Source: Dicaeum eximium (taxonomy: Eukaryota > Chordata > Aves > Passeriformes > Dicaeidae). From it: a stretch of 64,000 nt of DNA. Below are positions 12,601-27,663 of this stretch, piece by piece. The notes below the pieces were generated by a model, which was not told the DNA's origin, ran no database searches, and was given only the letters and a program-made list of their open reading frames with translations. The first letter of the stretch is position 1; every line of letters begins with the position of its first letter. The stretch lies in the NCBI GenBank assembly GCA_013396995.1, contig VWZP01008344.1, forward strand, positions 483,987-547,986, read 5' to 3'. Both the position numbers and the translations under genes were made by a program.

Positions 12601-15600
12601 TTTGTACCATTACTTAAAGTTGTCACTCCACGTTCAGCTCTGGCTGAAATTTTTTTTTAAATTTTACCTTTAAGTTCATGACAATAAAATCCAGTTATTA
12701 AAGAGGTTTTGTAAAAGGAATTGCCAGTGTTTCTTAGCCAAAGAATTATGTTTTTCTTTGAAGTTAACAGTAATACCACATGACACACCAAGCTTCTTTT
12801 ATAGGTAAAAATCCTATGATGGGCACTGAATGATTACAGGAATAGGCCAGGAAGTGTTCATGCAGCACCAGTCCCTGTGCAAACAACCTTTTTTCTACTG
12901 AAGCAGAAGGGGCAGAGAAAGGAAACAGAAGCAAAAACTTCAGAGATACCTTGTACTGGTTTTACCACTTCTGCTAGAAATTAGCTCTTGTTTCTCAACT
13001 GTAGGTTTTGCAACTCGTTTGGATTAGAGCTTTCACATTTTCCTTTTTAGAGGGGCAGTTTTAAATACAATTTAAACTGGTGTCAGAAAGAAATCCCTGT
13101 TATCAAAGCAGAGAGGAGAGGGGCACTCAGTAAACCATGACACAACTCTACACACATTGTCTCCTTCCTACTTGGGTAACTCCTGAACCTCTACTCACCA
13201 CCACTCCACAAAGTCTCTAAATTAAACTGAAAAAATCGAGTGCTGTTGCTACTGTATCTTATTTTTATAGTCTTGTTTCATTGTGGTAGAATTCTCTTTT
13301 CGACACACTGTTTTTCCCCTCTGCTGATTTTCCTAGGTAATATTTACTCTACACATTTTTATCATTTAATCTCTGCCTTTTTTATGAGGCAAATACCTTT
13401 GGGAATGAAACACAAGAGAGACTTGGATACATCAAAGATGGCTACAAAAACCTTCTGGTGCCAAAGTCTTGAACTGGCCCAGTCATCCTGCTAGTTGCTG
13501 TTATGTAGCTTCCAGTTTTCTGAATTTTTTGTAGATGAAGTACATGAGGGCTGCTCTCTTTAGGGTGACATTCACACAAGGACTCATTTACCCCTGTGGC
13601 TCTAAACCAAAGCAGCAACAGCCATCAGCTATGTGAAAGAACAAGCAGAATACCCATAAATACCTGCTTCTGGCAAATTCATAAATAAATCTGAAGTACT
13701 TCCATGCATACATATTGTGTGGCTTTGGGAGGAGGAAGAAAAAAGGGCTACAATGGAAAGGAGATTAAGAGGAACCTACATAAACACACAGAAAAAAAAA
13801 AAAACTAACTAAAATTACAGAATTAAGCACTTAGCAAGAACAGATGCAAAGAGATAGAATGGTAAGAAAATCTACAAGGCACTATAATACATGGGCTTAA
13901 AGTAAGTTACTATAAACCTAGGAAAATATTTTTTCCAAGTACAGACAAGAAAGTATTTCAGAGGGGAAACCCACAGAGACACACAAAAGCAACAACAGCT
14001 TCTTTTTAGGGAAAAGAGCAGCTCAAGATCAGCTTTGGCTTTTAGACACTAAAAGGTGCGAGTAGGCAGAGGACATACACAAGATTATCAGCTTCTGTTT
14101 TGTTTCTTCCACTTGTAAGAATCTGTTTAGAAGATTTTGCTTTCCTAACATATCTGGGCATGATAGTGAAGTTTTAGCTGAGTAAGATAAACTATAATAA
14201 TATATATGCCAGTTTTAGCCATAGTAATTTATGTGCCAGTGAGTTAAATTAGGAGAGTATAAATATGCTTATATTTCTACAAAAATGTAACTTCTTTAGC
14301 CTGTGCATGTTACCTCTCTCTGTAGAAACACCGACCTTCACTGGAGTCAGGTACAAGTAGTAGTCATTTGTGTGAGTACAAATGCTCCCAGCTGCTCCCC
14401 ACTGCACAAAGTGAAAAATATGCCTCACCATACACAGCCACATGAACAATCCCGATATTTTAGTAAATACTCCCCCCTAAAATACATATCAGATGCATCC
14501 TGAGCTGCTTAGGACACTCTTATATCCATCTTCTGGGTTTCTCTCATTTCTTTTTCTTTATTTCCTTTTTCTGTATTCCTGAATTTCCAAAATCCTTTGT
14601 ATGTTTAAATGAATTGCTACTATTCCATCAACTTTAGTGACCACCTCTCAACAACTGCACTTCTATTACTTTTCATTGTGACTCCAGCAATACAGTTATA
14701 GCAACTACATTTGTAAATCCTCTGAGCTGTCGCTTCAAACAGCTGCAACCTGCTCATTGCTCCTTTCCTCCCTGCATTCACCAGCTCTTTTACCTACAGG
14801 AAGTTTGTTTGAAATGTCTTTTTTTTTTGTCATTCTACTTTTAAATGTAGAGACCTTCCCCCATGCTTTTGAGCCAGACTGAATTTTAATAAGGAGATTT
14901 AAACAAAAATTAAATTAGTATGTGCCAGTTCCCCCTTCATGTACTCAAGCCACTTTTCCACCATCATTTATCTACCTCAATGATGATAAACACACTGTAT
15001 GTATTAGCATTTTAGCTCAGAGACTCACCAGAAAATTCTTTGCAAGTCCCATGGTAGATCCATGACATAGTTATTTCTTTCTGATTTATCTTTATTGAAG
15101 TTGGGTTTTGTCTAGCTGTAACTGCTACTGACTGCCCATAGAGAGCACATACCCTTCCTGACCCTTATTTCAAGGCAGAATTAGGCCAATCCTATAAGGT
15201 CAGAGTTCAGAATGCCCAGGAATTTTTTGTTCTAATTCCAAAGTCCAAGGAGAAACAGAGGTGTTAGGATAGTTCAAGGCATGGCTCTCCAGGGCAGCTG
15301 AATATGGCTGGTATGGAAATTGGTGTGAAAACTGCAGAGAGGAAAGGGAATCCCCTCTATAGCCTACAGACTCAGATTGCTCTTGATATACAAACGGAAA
15401 GCATTGGTATGTTCTGGCTTTGAGACAGAACTATATTTTAAAATAACTATGATTTTGTGGAATAGCCTCACTATTGCCTTGCACACGTCCAGCTCTGACC
15501 AAAGCAGAGGGGTTTTTTTTATTACTTGATCATAGATTAAATATGGTTCAGCAAAATTCACAATAAACATATCAAAGTTTCTAAGAAGAGAAAAAAAAAA

Positions 15601-16000
15601 TGTAGGCTTAACTGCAACTGATATTTATCCATTTTAACTTGAAGCTTTTTTCCATGTAGCTCTAACAGTAGTGGCAAAGATTGCTTTTAGAGAGACATGT
15701 AGTGGGCCACTGGTCAGACCCATAATGATTGTCCATGAGTTCCTGTACCAAGCTAGATTTATAACAACACCCCAACACAACTGTCTGATGTAAGATCATT
15801 GCAACTAAATACTCTGAGTGATCAGCCAAAAGTCTGTTGTGCATAAAAATAAAAATTTTGGTCAAAAGTACAGCAAGTTGCCAACACAGAAGAGAACTTG
15901 TTTTCACAGTATTCCCTGAAATGGCATTGACCACAAACCCTGAAAACGTTTGTCTTTCAGGATATTTGGCCTCTTATTTTTCCTTATTATTTGCATGCAT
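6616..16000. other. Unannotated unique sequence
   Basis: No gene, RNA or clear transposable element was recognised. Open frames reach 107 codons (plus, 6997-7320) without a recognisable domain. Minor simple sequence includes a GATA-like stretch near 11323-11345 and A or T runs of 8-13 bases. A small G/C inverted repeat (6-bp stem) lies at about 9094-9108. Confidence 0.5.
10709..10728. repeat. Perfect 20-base AT palindrome
   Basis: AACTATATTA followed directly by its reverse complement, then an AATATT-rich stretch to about 10750. It has no spacer, so it is a dyad and not a hairpin with a loop. Such AT dyads are common in AT-rich DNA and no function is claimed. Confidence 0.8.
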
Positions 16001-19000
16001 TACAGTCCCCAAGGAGCTCCAAAGTAACTGTGTTGTCTTCCTCCTCCATTTCCTAACTCCCACCTATCACCACGTGTTTCACAGCCTCTGTATGAGCTTT
16101 TCCATCTCCTAAGCATTTCTCTTCTACTAGATTTGTTTTGCAGCTTCTTTATTAAGAATGAATAACATTTCTTAAAATCTCCTCCTCCATGGTAATTTGC
16201 CTTCAGGGTTATGAAAAAAATTTGGAGTATTTTTGCTAGCATGCAGAGGGCAATTTAAATTGAAAAAGAAATCCTATTTGTTTCAATGAAATGATAACTC
16301 ATCTCTCTTTAATTCACTACAGGGGTTTTTCTTGTTTGTTTGTTTTTAGGGCTTGGGGTTTTTTTACATTCTTCACTGGAAGGTATAATACAAATATAAA
16401 ACACTGAAGTTGTTATAGTGGCGATAAGTAACTATGTAGTGGGGGAAGTTATTTTAAAAACAGATTATGCTGAAGAGTTTAAGTGGAATTTTATTCCCCT
16501 TGGAATAGCAATATTAAATCAGCTGAAAGTAAGGACTAATATCTTTAATATTAAACATTTGACATTGTCCACAAACAATATCTCTAACCAAATTAACAAC
16601 TCCTCTTTTTCAGTAGGTGATTCTTATTCTCCAGACTATATAAGAACCCTAAAAATGAATTTTTTTGTATCAGGACTTCCCATTTTACTGAGGATTGTTT
16701 TCATGAGATAAGTGTTACTGAATACACTACAAAAGAACACTGAAAAACAGCTCAAAGACAGTTTACAGTACATATAGTACTTCCACTAAACATAGGTTTT
16801 CTGCAATATACAGAACTTTAAAAGAATTCTAAACAGGTCATCCCTTTTTGCTATGCTCAGCAGAAGGCTCAATCCAGCCATCCTCTAAATCATATCTACA
16901 AAGCACTGCTGGTGATATTCTCTGAGATCCCTTTCTAAGGAAGCATCCTCTGGCTTTAACTTTAAAAAGCTTACAAAACACTGATTTATTGTGACCATTT
17001 GTTTCCAAGAGCTTTATTGCCTAACCATAGATCAGTTTGGCTCGCCTCAGTCATTAACAACAGTCCATTATTAGACCAATTATAACATTCTAAAAGTTTA
17101 ATTTGTAAACTACTACAAATAATTATTGTTTCACAAAATGAGGTTTCCATCCTATTACTAACATATATTAGCAATGCCAGTTCTGGTCTAATTGTGGCTT
17201 TGATTTAAGATGCTTAAGTCAATTTTATTGATAAGCAGTGTCACCTACAATATTTTACAGATGGCCTGAAAGTTTACAGACAAGCAGCTAAAGATACAGC
17301 TGTAAGGATAGTTTTGTTGTTCCCTACACCTTGATTAGTTTCAGGAACCAGACAAATGATGCCAAGGACAATTCTGGGAGGGAAATTATTACCTGCTGAT
17401 GCAACTTGCCATTTATTTTAATCCTGTTGAAAGTTTCATCCTGCCAGTAAAAGAGGATGTAAATGTTTGATGCTGTATTTACAGACCTTTCCAGAAACCC
17501 AGTAGAATTAGAGTGGTTCAGTATAGTATCAACAAACTCAGTTGTCTGCATTTTTTTTTCTTGCATTCACGTCAAGTGACTTCAGAAATCTTAGTAGATT
17601 GTCAATTTTCCTTCCTTGATTATTGAATAGAGTTTTCTGGGTTATGGCTAGAGACCCATGGAAACATTTGTTCCTTTCAAGCCAGGTCTGCCTTTATTAT
17701 GGTGGGGCTTTACTCTAAGGCTTTCCAAGGAAGGCTCTACTCTGCTGGAGTCTATGAAGGTCTATCAAGTTTGATTGGTTTAATCTTTAGAAGTCTAATC
17801 AGATTTCTGAAGAATGCAGTTAGGCTGTCTTTGTGTTTTCTCCTGCACATCAGTGAGGCAAGAGCCAGAGAAGCAACATGAAGCACTCAAGAAAAAAAAA
17901 TAATGTCCCCTCTTGCATTCCTGGGAGAGACCTGTCAGCTCCATTAGTGGAAAAGATGTAGGTCAGGCAATATGCAAGATGCTTAGTGCCTTCATTTTCC
18001 ATATTATAAAGAGATTCATTTCAGCTGACATATAGGCTTACAAGCAAATTTCAGGATAAATGGCATGAACCCTGCTATTAACTGTGCTGGAGACACTTTG
18101 AGTATCTCTATCAATACAAACATCATGGCCCTTTTAGCCTGCACCCTTCCAGTATCAGAAGAAAAACAGTAATGCCAGATGGGATAGGAGACAGAGTCAG
18201 GGACATGCTAAATGTCATCAAGGCTCCTTTAATGGAAGCAGCAGTGTCATCACAAGGAGCTAGTGCTTGAAGTGTTTGAGAGGATGGAACCAGTTTTGCC
18301 TGATTTCCAGTACTTATGATGTCATATTGAAGTGTTATATTGGTATCCCGAGTAAAAGATGTACAAATAGAAGAAACATGATGAAACCAACTATGCAGGA
18401 AAAAACCTATCTGATAGAGGGAGATAAAAGAGCTGACAAATCCAAAGCATCAAAATAAAAGACTAAGAAGCACTCCAGAGAAAATTATGCTGCATATAGA
18501 TGGCAGCCACTTCAGGTAGTTAATTTTGCAAGAGTGGATAAAGTGATAGTTCCTCAAGAACTGCATAAGTCCTTCAACTAGTAAGAGACATTAGTTCTGT
18601 GGAGAAAGCATGCAGGCAGAAAGGAGGAGTCTGTGGCATGGGAACACTGATATGGTGACTTGGCTCACTTGGCCAGGCTTAAGCCAGCTCTCCCTGCAGT
18701 CCCACTGACCTCTACCTAGCACTGAGAGGGTTTGCAAGGGCTCAGCACTATCCTGAAAATAGTAACAATATATTGATGGTATATCTAGACACCTGAAAAG
18801 ACAGTTTTGGATAAATTATCCTAAGAATGTCTAATCTCTTACACAAGCAGTGCAAGTCAACAAAAAGCACCTGTAGCACACCACGACTTGGAGAGGGACA
18901 AAACTGGGGGCTGACATTCATTTGGTGGCTTGAGCCTAACCCCGTGATGAAATTAGGAAGGAATTTACTAGATCATATCCTTCTTCCCTCTGAAGTTGAT

Positions 19001-22000
19001 CATTCTTTCTAGGATCTGGTGAAGGCAGCTGTCATGCAAGGCTGTCATTCTTATCTCCTTCTCCCAGCGCTAGTGAGTCCAACTCCATTTTTTCCCCTTT
19101 GTGCTTGAAGAATGCCAATAAGTTTGTTTTAATCAAGGGCTAAAGCCAGAAATGTGTTAATACTCGAGTGGGGGCATTTTTAAAACAAGCAGTTTATTAC
19201 TCTAAACATCACATACCTATGAGAAACCTTCCTCTCGTTTTATAGCACTAAAATTGCTAATGTGCATAGGAGCATTCTTACAAAAGAAGGTGTCACAAAA
19301 ATGGAAGTTTTCCCCGTGTTTTGCTTATTAAGCATCCTTATTGTTTTAAGTAGTCAATTAATCATTGAAAATGTTGCCCTGACTATAATTAATAACTACA
19401 GACAAAAGACTACAGGAAAAAGACGAGGTAAATCAAGAAAAGCAAACATCTCCAAGAATAGATTTTTGCTCTCTTTATTGCTCCAGGAGCTTACAGATTG
19501 TTTTAATAGAACCTATGGCTGAACTACTTCAAGTAAAAACACGGAGAAAAAGAGAAATGGCTGTTAAACTACAGCCACTTTTGAACCTTTATATGCAGGA
19601 ATAGAGAACAACCAATCAGACAAAAAGGACGGTACCGTAATACAGTGTGGATAAAAATGGATATCAAGAATACAAAACCGAGTTCTTCCATCTTTCATGT
19701 AGAAGCATTAAAATCACACACTGGTATAACTATATAAAGATGTACAAACCTGAAAGCCAGATTTTGCTTGAATGTACAAGCTTTCTAATCACTTTTCATA
19801 AGTAGATAATTGGCAGCTCTAGGCAAGCAGGGATGGACAGAGTGAAGTAAGAAATAAATACTTGAAGCAGTTCTTTAGATGCCACCAAATGCCCCAGCTA
19901 CTATTTCAAAAACCTGGATGTCCATCTAAAGGGCATAATGAAGGATAATACAAGATATTATCCACCCAGTTTCTGCAGAAGCTTCTGTTGTTCCACATTA
20001 TGAACTGAGGTATGCACTCCTTTTATTCCACCTATACTAAAATAAGTTCAAGCATAAATAAAGTATATCCAAAACAGAAATATCACTAGCCATTATCATT
20101 AAGATAGCAAAAATTTATAATATAGAGTTTGCAAAAGGAATTTTACATAAGTAGATATGGAAGACATAACTGGGAAGAATTTATTCTACAAGTCATCAAG
20201 GGCCACCTTCACCATTTACAGTTAAATAAAAAACAGGCTTGGTCTTTAAAGCTAAATTAAATCGGTTTTTTTGTAAAACATTGGCTAGTAAAAAATGTTA
20301 AACATTCTAAACATGTACGAGAATATATATAACATGATATAATACATTCATTTCTAGTTGTGTATGTAGCAAGTAAACATAAAGACTAGGAATGAGTGCA
20401 TTATTCCTTGTTAATTTTTTCTGAAAAGCTATATACTCAACTCCAAATCCTATTTCCATTCTTTCCAGTTTCCATTCTCTGCTTTGCAACACATTGCATA
20501 TTTTAAATTATGAATGTGCAACACAGGATGTCATTTGGATGTCAAAGAAGCAATCAGCTGAAGACTACTATCATTCAGAAGCTACTTTGGGACACACTGG
20601 AAATTTTTTTACAAAAATTGCTACAGTATATTAAGAATATAAGGATTGCTTCTATTACTGCCTGGAATGCTGAATTTTTATTTATACTTAGAATTATTGC
20701 CTTTAGAAAGTACTAAATTCAGCAAGTGCCTGTCTCAAATTACAACAGCGATTTCCATGTAAGGGGACATGCTGCTGAACTCAAGGACTGCAGAATGAAA
20801 TATCTGAAAGGAAAAAAATCCCTTGCAAGCTGTACAAAAAGTACAGTACAGAGCCATCATCCAAGCCTACCAACTGAGCACAGTTTATGCTCCAGACTAA
20901 CACCAGGCAGCCAGGTGTCTGCTCACTCCATCCATGGCAGCTGCAGCAGCTGGATGCAGCCCTTTTTCCTCCACTCTTACTCCCTCACCAGGGTGAGAAC
21001 ACAGGGGACCCCTAACTGGGACTCCAAAAGCTAAAGGCACATCCCAGTGTTACTGCTAAGTGACATATTAAAATCTCAAGCTACTACAGAGCAAAGAATT
21101 CACCTTCCTAGCATTTTTCTTAAATAAACATATGTTTATTTTTATTTGATTATTGTTGATGCCTTCTTTTTGCATTGCTGTGGTGCTCAAATGCACAGTT
21201 CGGGATGGGAAAACAAAAGGTTTTCCAAAGTAGTGGCAATCATAACTGTAAATGTTAACTTGCATTGCAGAGGCACACCTGCACACACAGACACTGCCCC
21301 AGATTTTTCCTCCCCTGCTGCACAGAACAAGCTTCTCCAACACACTCATCTTTGATTGATGAGGCCAATTCTTACTCCATGTACAGCCTCTAATTGTTCC
21401 CACAGAAAACCAAATGTTTCCCTTCCCCTTTTCAAACCTCCCCTGATGCGCCTGTTTTGTTTTCTGATTAGAGGTATAATGCTGAAGGGGATTGAAATAA
21501 GCATGAATATGTCTTTCAAAACACAAATTCATGGAAAAAATCTAGATTTTAATATTTATAACATGATGGCAGCCAGGAATTGTATTTATTAGTAGCTTTG
21601 CAGTGCATACTCACTATGATTTAGTCACCCATCACTTTCAACTCTTCTCAGAAGTACTGTGGCTATATTTACTATACACACCTATGATGAAGGCAGACTC
21701 TTTGAAAAGGGGGTGTTTAAACAGTATGTTTTATACCCTTAAGCTTTTCCCTGCCTATTGGATTTCTACTATGGAGTGTGAAAATCATTCTTTAGTTAAA
21801 ACACACACACAAAGAAGCAAAAGAAGCAGAGCCACAATCTCATTTGTGGAATTCAGAGCCCATGACAAGTCTGCAGCCACAATCCTGACCTCAGCAGGAA
21901 AGGGTTACATAGCAGGTAACACCAGAAATTTGGATCTTGAGATCTAACATAAATAGCTGCAACATATAACACATCAAAACAGTGTATGCAGTTGCAGTGC

Positions 22001-25000
22001 TAAACAATTATTGCACTTTCTGGGACAGTTAGGGAACTGCAGACAAGACAAACAGCACTCATATGTAGGAACTTCCAATACAAACTCAGACTTTAGATCT
22101 ATACTGAAGCAGAGGACCTTTGACAGAAGTAGCATTCACAGTGTTACTCATTCCAAGTAATAGTATGGGTAAATAAAATCTGTTTGGGAAGGCTGGGCTT
22201 GTATTCCCTGTGACAGTGAATTAACCATCAGGGACCAATTCCTGTCCTTCAGCAAGTATTTTCAGAAGGATATAGGGAAATTCCACATTTGAGAAGAGAA
22301 AACATCTCTACAGCCATTTTCCAGCCCCCAACTGCAGTATCCAATGCTCAGAGCAGCTACAGCATCTAGGCATGGGAAAAAGGTATTTATTTTATAAGTT
22401 CAGGAGTACTCATTTATTTTAATTTTCTTTCTATAAGGTTAAATTTGAACAGGAAGCAAATCATGAAACATTTGGAAAGGTGAAGGAATCTGAACAGGTG
22501 GAACAGGTGGAGGAATCTGAACTATTTCGTCTAAAGCAGTGCTTCAAACATTCAATTGCTTGAGTAGTTTAGTTTCTTTCCTAAAGATTCACCATGGAAA
22601 AGTGGTAATTCATTGCTATTGCGGCTATTTGAAACTTTAAATTTTATTATATTGTTGAAGGGTAAAAATACCATACAGTAATCATCTGAAAGAGTCAAAA
22701 GACCATCTTAAACAAAATTAAATAGAGTTTTAACTTTTTGACTGGGAGAATATCCTGTTTAGATGCCAGACTGGCAACATTACACGTGAACACTATTCAA
22801 TACTGCCATTTCAAAGCTATAAGGGATCCATCTGGGGATTCTGCAAAGTTCCTTCCAATTAAAAAAACCTAGGCTAAACAAAGCATTCAGTTGCTTCATT
22901 GTGATATCAGAAAATGGCACTAAAAATTACTGCTACGTAACTGAAAGTTTCTTGACATTTAATTACTTCCCTTTGTGAAAAATGCAGGATAGTTAATTTT
23001 AAAATGTTATTACAAATGGAAGCTATAATAGTAGTTTTTCCAAAAATAATCCAATTCATAAATTTTCTGAAAAGTTTGCACAACATTATTAAGAGTTGAA
23101 TCTAAACTGAAGGTCAGCATTTGAATTCCCAAACCCAAGAGTACATTGTTTACTTTGATCTCTTTACAACCTATTACTATTATTGAAGCAATTATAATCT
23201 TAGGCTTTCACTTCAAAGGAGTAACTTACAGTAATAATTTCTTTTCAGACAAATTCAACTACTTCTCTGCAGTAGTAACACCTTGCGTGGACACATTTGA
23301 TTTTTAAAGTAACATCTGACACCAAATTTAACACAAAGAGAGTTTTTCTGCTCAATACGACTCCAGATCACTCAAAGACTACGAAGAACAAGAATGCCAT
23401 TTGGAAAGATTTGGCCATGTCAAATTTTACCAGTTTTCTCTCCCCAAATAATATTTGACCTGCTGAACTTTCAATAGTCCAGGGCCATGTTAGTCTAAAC
23501 TTGAAAGTCTATGAGATTTAAAATCAAAAATACACTTACAAATATTTTATAGTAGTGATAACACATAACAGTACAAAGAATAGAAGGGCTCAGAACACAG
23601 AGTTGGGCTCTGGATCAGATCATATGCAATGAGTATCAAAAAAGTGCTTCACACGCTGCACACACCAGTACTTTTCATTGCTGCACTGAATGGCCACAGA
23701 AATACTGCTTAATAATGTCAGGGTGGTGCAAAGCATCCCCTTCTTTCTCGAAAGTCACCAACAGATGATATCCAGGATGAAACAGAGGCAAACTTCCAAA
23801 TGAGACCAATGCACTCAGAGAGAAAACAGCTCTGCAAACCAAGGCTCCAGCTGCCTGTCTCACTCTCTCCAGGTGCAATGCTGTATGTTGTATTATATTG
23901 CTTCAAAACAAACTGTATTGATAAGAGACAAGAATAAGTTTACCTAATCTAAATATGTAGTATTCCAGAAAAAGGAGGGCAGACAGAAGGCCAAAATCAT
24001 GAATTATGCATGCTGTATCATCAAACTCCTATCCTACTTTAGAGCCAGAGCAGGCTTTGCATGGAAAATGAAATTAGGATGGAACATATATTGAACAATT
24101 TTCTCCATAACTGGTTCTTACTCACCTTAAATGTAAAATTTTATTTAGCTTATATCACAGGAAGGCATCCTTATTAAAGTAGCACACTTGCATGGGTCCC
24201 TTTGAAAGGATTTAATGCAAACAAGACTAAAATAATTGAAGGGGAGACATTTTCTGACTGTTCTCGGAAGAGCTTAGTGAAGGAGAGGATAGCAGGAAAG
24301 AATTACTTTATTATATTGATTTCCTTAGGAAAAAGGAAAAAAAAATCACAGTACGTTAGGTCAAACAAACAAATTCTCTTTTGTAAAAATCAATAAAAGC
24401 ATGCAGAACATGAGTGAATTTACATGTCAAAAAGGGGTTGCAGCCATAGTACAAAACAAGATCTGCACATTATTACTCTAATAGAGTAATTGTATTACTC
24501 AAATACAAGAGACTAGCTTGGGTCATTACTGCACCATGCTATTTTAAACATAACTCAAAGTGCAATGTATGTGCACTTTTACTAATTAAACCAAGCAATT
24601 AATCTGAAATATGACTGTTACAGCTCACTAAAACATGTTGAATCATAGCATATGACAGTTCTGTAGCTACTTCAAGCATATCTACCTAAAGCTTAAAAAT
24701 TGCTCTATAAGAAGGTGCAAAGTTGTCTCAACTTTTACCCAAGTCACACATTCATAACCTCCAAGAAACTTCTGCTTTGTGAGAAAAAAATTCAGCCACC
24801 CTCTAAAAATTCTACACACTGATACATTCTTGGTGTTTCTCTGGTTGCTTAACTAAGTAGAAATTGATATCTAATATTACTTTAGTACTTGATAAAACCC
24901 AAAACTCTGCTAGCTTCTTCTTCATATAATTTCACATAAAATCCCTGAGAAAGAGTCTCTCCTTCCTCAGCACCTTCAAGGAGATATTTGAAATTCTGGA

Positions 25001-27234
25001 TACTTGAAATCACAAGTGGTTTGGATAATTAACCTCAGCCCATCGCTAGCAATTACTGTCATTAACATCAATTACATGAAAATCAGCTACAGGAGTGATC
25101 CCCAGATTCCAACAGCAGCCAAGCTGAGGGCATCACTTCTCTGATGTCTGGACTGATGCACAACCTGGTATCCAGCTGTGGACTCAAGGTATCCAGCTGT
25201 GGACTCAAGGGCTTCTCCACTCAACTCCATCTTCCTCTGACTTATATAAGATCCCTGGGATTCCCTACATTTCTTCTACAGCTCCTCTACTTCATTCTTT
25301 TAAGACAGCAAATTGTTGTAATTGATGTCAAAACTTGCCCTGACTTTGCCAGGAGTAGAACTAACAGGAAAGAAGCAGAGAGAGTTTGAGCTCTTTCGTT
25401 GATAAATCTTTTCTAGAAAAGCAAAGGGGAGCCAAGACCTCTTTTTAGAAACACTCAAGTTCACTGATGACTTGATCCTCTTTTTTCTGACTACCCCACC
25501 CCCAGTAGAGTCCAAGACTCAAAACCTCTTCTTGGCACTACTTAAGACTGTTCTGAGATTATGCATTAGGGAAAACATAAGAAAACCAAACAGCAACCCT
25601 AGCAGATCTTCCAATAATGAAATAGCATCACACCCTCCACTGAATTTCATATTGGACAATCAATATAAGCTATTATTAAAAGTCAGAAAAGGCATATATT
25701 TCCCTCACTTTTTTGATGAGTACAATCTGCCTTCATACTGTTGATTGAACTGAGTGCTGTCAGGACAGTCAAAACCTTGAAAAAAATGAGCAAATTTATT
25801 CTAAAAGCAGCAATTAAATTCTGTTCCCCCAAGAAGAAAGTATTCCAAAGCAGTACTACGCATTTTTTTTCTTTTTCATCTCAAATAATTATGGACTTAC
25901 TTCGTTTCTAATCACATCGTAAAAGGAAAAAACCTTTTCCATAAGTAAATAATTTTACACTTCTGACAAACATAGCCAAGTTGTAACAATAATGAAAATC
26001 AGAATACAAGTCTGCATTCAGCCTTGCACAATGCCCATTATTTCCAGTAGAGATTCACCTAATTTCCCTCAGTGTTCTGTAAATATTGCTTATTATTGTT
26101 ACCTCATCTTCACTCTAACATATGTCAATCACCAAGAAAAATATTTTTCTTTAGATACTCGTTGTACAGCTCTCTGCAACTTTGATTTAAAAAACTACAA
26201 TATCTCCCAGCAAAGCCCATTCCCACCACTTGGGAAGTGCAGAGAGGAAAAATGTATCCCAAAACCCACGTTTAGCCCACCTCAACAACAGTAGAACCCA
26301 ATCACAGCATTTAATTTCTACCATCCAAATTTACTATGTGGAAAATCCAAATGTTTGCAAACATATCATAATTCAGCATTTTTTATAGTAACAGTTACAG
26401 CTGAAATTCTACCTAAATACAAGGTAGAAGAATTCATAATATGTTACTCACCTGATTTGTTTATCCTGGTAGCCAGATGTGAGTTTTAGGTCACCCAGAG
26501 GAGCTTCTCATTTTCCTTCTTCATGACTCTTTCTGCTGGGTATTAAAAACAAAATTCAAATATTCAAAGTAACAGCAGCATACAATAAGGGGGGAAGGGG
26601 AAGGACACACAGGCCTTTCACACTCTGTTTAAGAGGAGTTGCCATCTCTGAAATGGAACTAGACTTAGACCTCAGCAACTCAGGGAATTCTCTCCATTGT
26701 AACAACTGGCAGCCAGTTATTAACATGGATAATTCAGCACAAACTCAGAGCAAAGAGAGTGGAAACACCCTGGCCCCAGGAGCCTTTACCTCCTGCTCAC
26801 AGGCACACGGAGCTCCAGCAGCACAAGGCAGAGCTGTGTCCCCACACAGCTGCTGAGCTGGCAGAGAGCTCAGCACAGATACAGCTACACAGTGACAGAT
26901 TCAGCCCTGGGAACGGGAGACTGGGACCTAAGGCATCCAGTGAGCATCAACAGGCAAGAAAACAGGTTGGCTTCCTTTCTAATGACCATCACCTTGAGCA
27001 GCTGTGTTTGCTCCCTGATAGCTTTCACACAGCTGAACAAGGTTTCACTGAGTTTTGTCAGTCAAGCCTTATGTTAATTTTAGAGCTGGTCTTAACTCTA
27101 TGATGAGAGTAGCACAGTCATGTCAGGGCAACACAACAGAAACACTGCTTTCATTTTCCAGTGGTGCTGCACTTGGTTCCCACCCAATAGCACTCAACCA
27201 ACTTTAAAAAGTATATTACAAAGCAGCAGTTACA
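16001..27234. other. Unannotated unique sequence
   Basis: No exon, RNA gene or transposable element was recognised. The longest open frame is minus 21068-21532 (154 codons). Its translation is Cys/Lys/His-mixed with no recognisable domain, and nothing supports it as a gene. A perfect minus-strand splice donor at 26446-26454 is discussed in the findings. Confidence 0.5.
25167..25208. repeat. Perfect 21-base tandem duplication (2 copies)
   Basis: The unit beginning GGTATCCAGCTG and ending GACTCAA occurs at 25167-25187 and again, identically, at 25188-25208, followed by two more matching bases. The perfect identity suggests recent slippage. Confidence 0.9.
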
Positions 27235-27369
27235 GGAACACATTGAGAGTTAAGGGTGCTCAGGCTGAAGAAGAGAAATATCCAGGGAGACCTTAAAGCA
27301 CCTTACTAAGGGGGTCTACAAGTAAAATGAAGAGGGGCTGGTTTGGGTTTGGGTTTTTTTTTGTTTGGT

Positions 27370-27662
27370 AAGAGCATGAAGGGATAGGAAAAGGTGTAAC
27401 AGATTTAAACAAAAAGCAAAATTAGATTAGGTTTAGATCAAAAATTAGCAAGGAATTCTCTACTATCAGGGTGGTGAGGCACTGGAACAGGTCACCCAGA
27501 GAAGCTGTGGATGCCTCACTCTTTGAGGCATTCCAGGCCACATTGGATGGGGCTCCAAACAACCTGGTCTAAGAGGAAAAACATCCGTGCTCTACAACAG
27601 GGGGGCTGGAACAAGACATCTCTAAGGTCCCCTTCCACCACAAACCATTCTATGACTCTATG
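27370..27662 (+). repeat. Copy 1 of an exact 293-base duplication
   Basis: By eye every base is identical to 27664-27956. This copy has the natural 5' continuation of the CR1 element on its left but stops abruptly at the N at 27663. It thus lacks the 3' genomic flank. Confidence 0.95.
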
Positions 27663-27663
27663 N
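27663..27663. other. Single N, likely unclosed assembly join
   Basis: The only ambiguous base noticed in the window. It sits exactly between two identical 293-base blocks, as expected when two overlapping contig ends are scaffolded without being merged. Confidence 0.9.

Noticed and set aside
21068..21532. 154-codon minus-strand open frame
   Set aside because: No recognisable domain. It overlaps plus-strand frames of similar quality and is consistent with chance.
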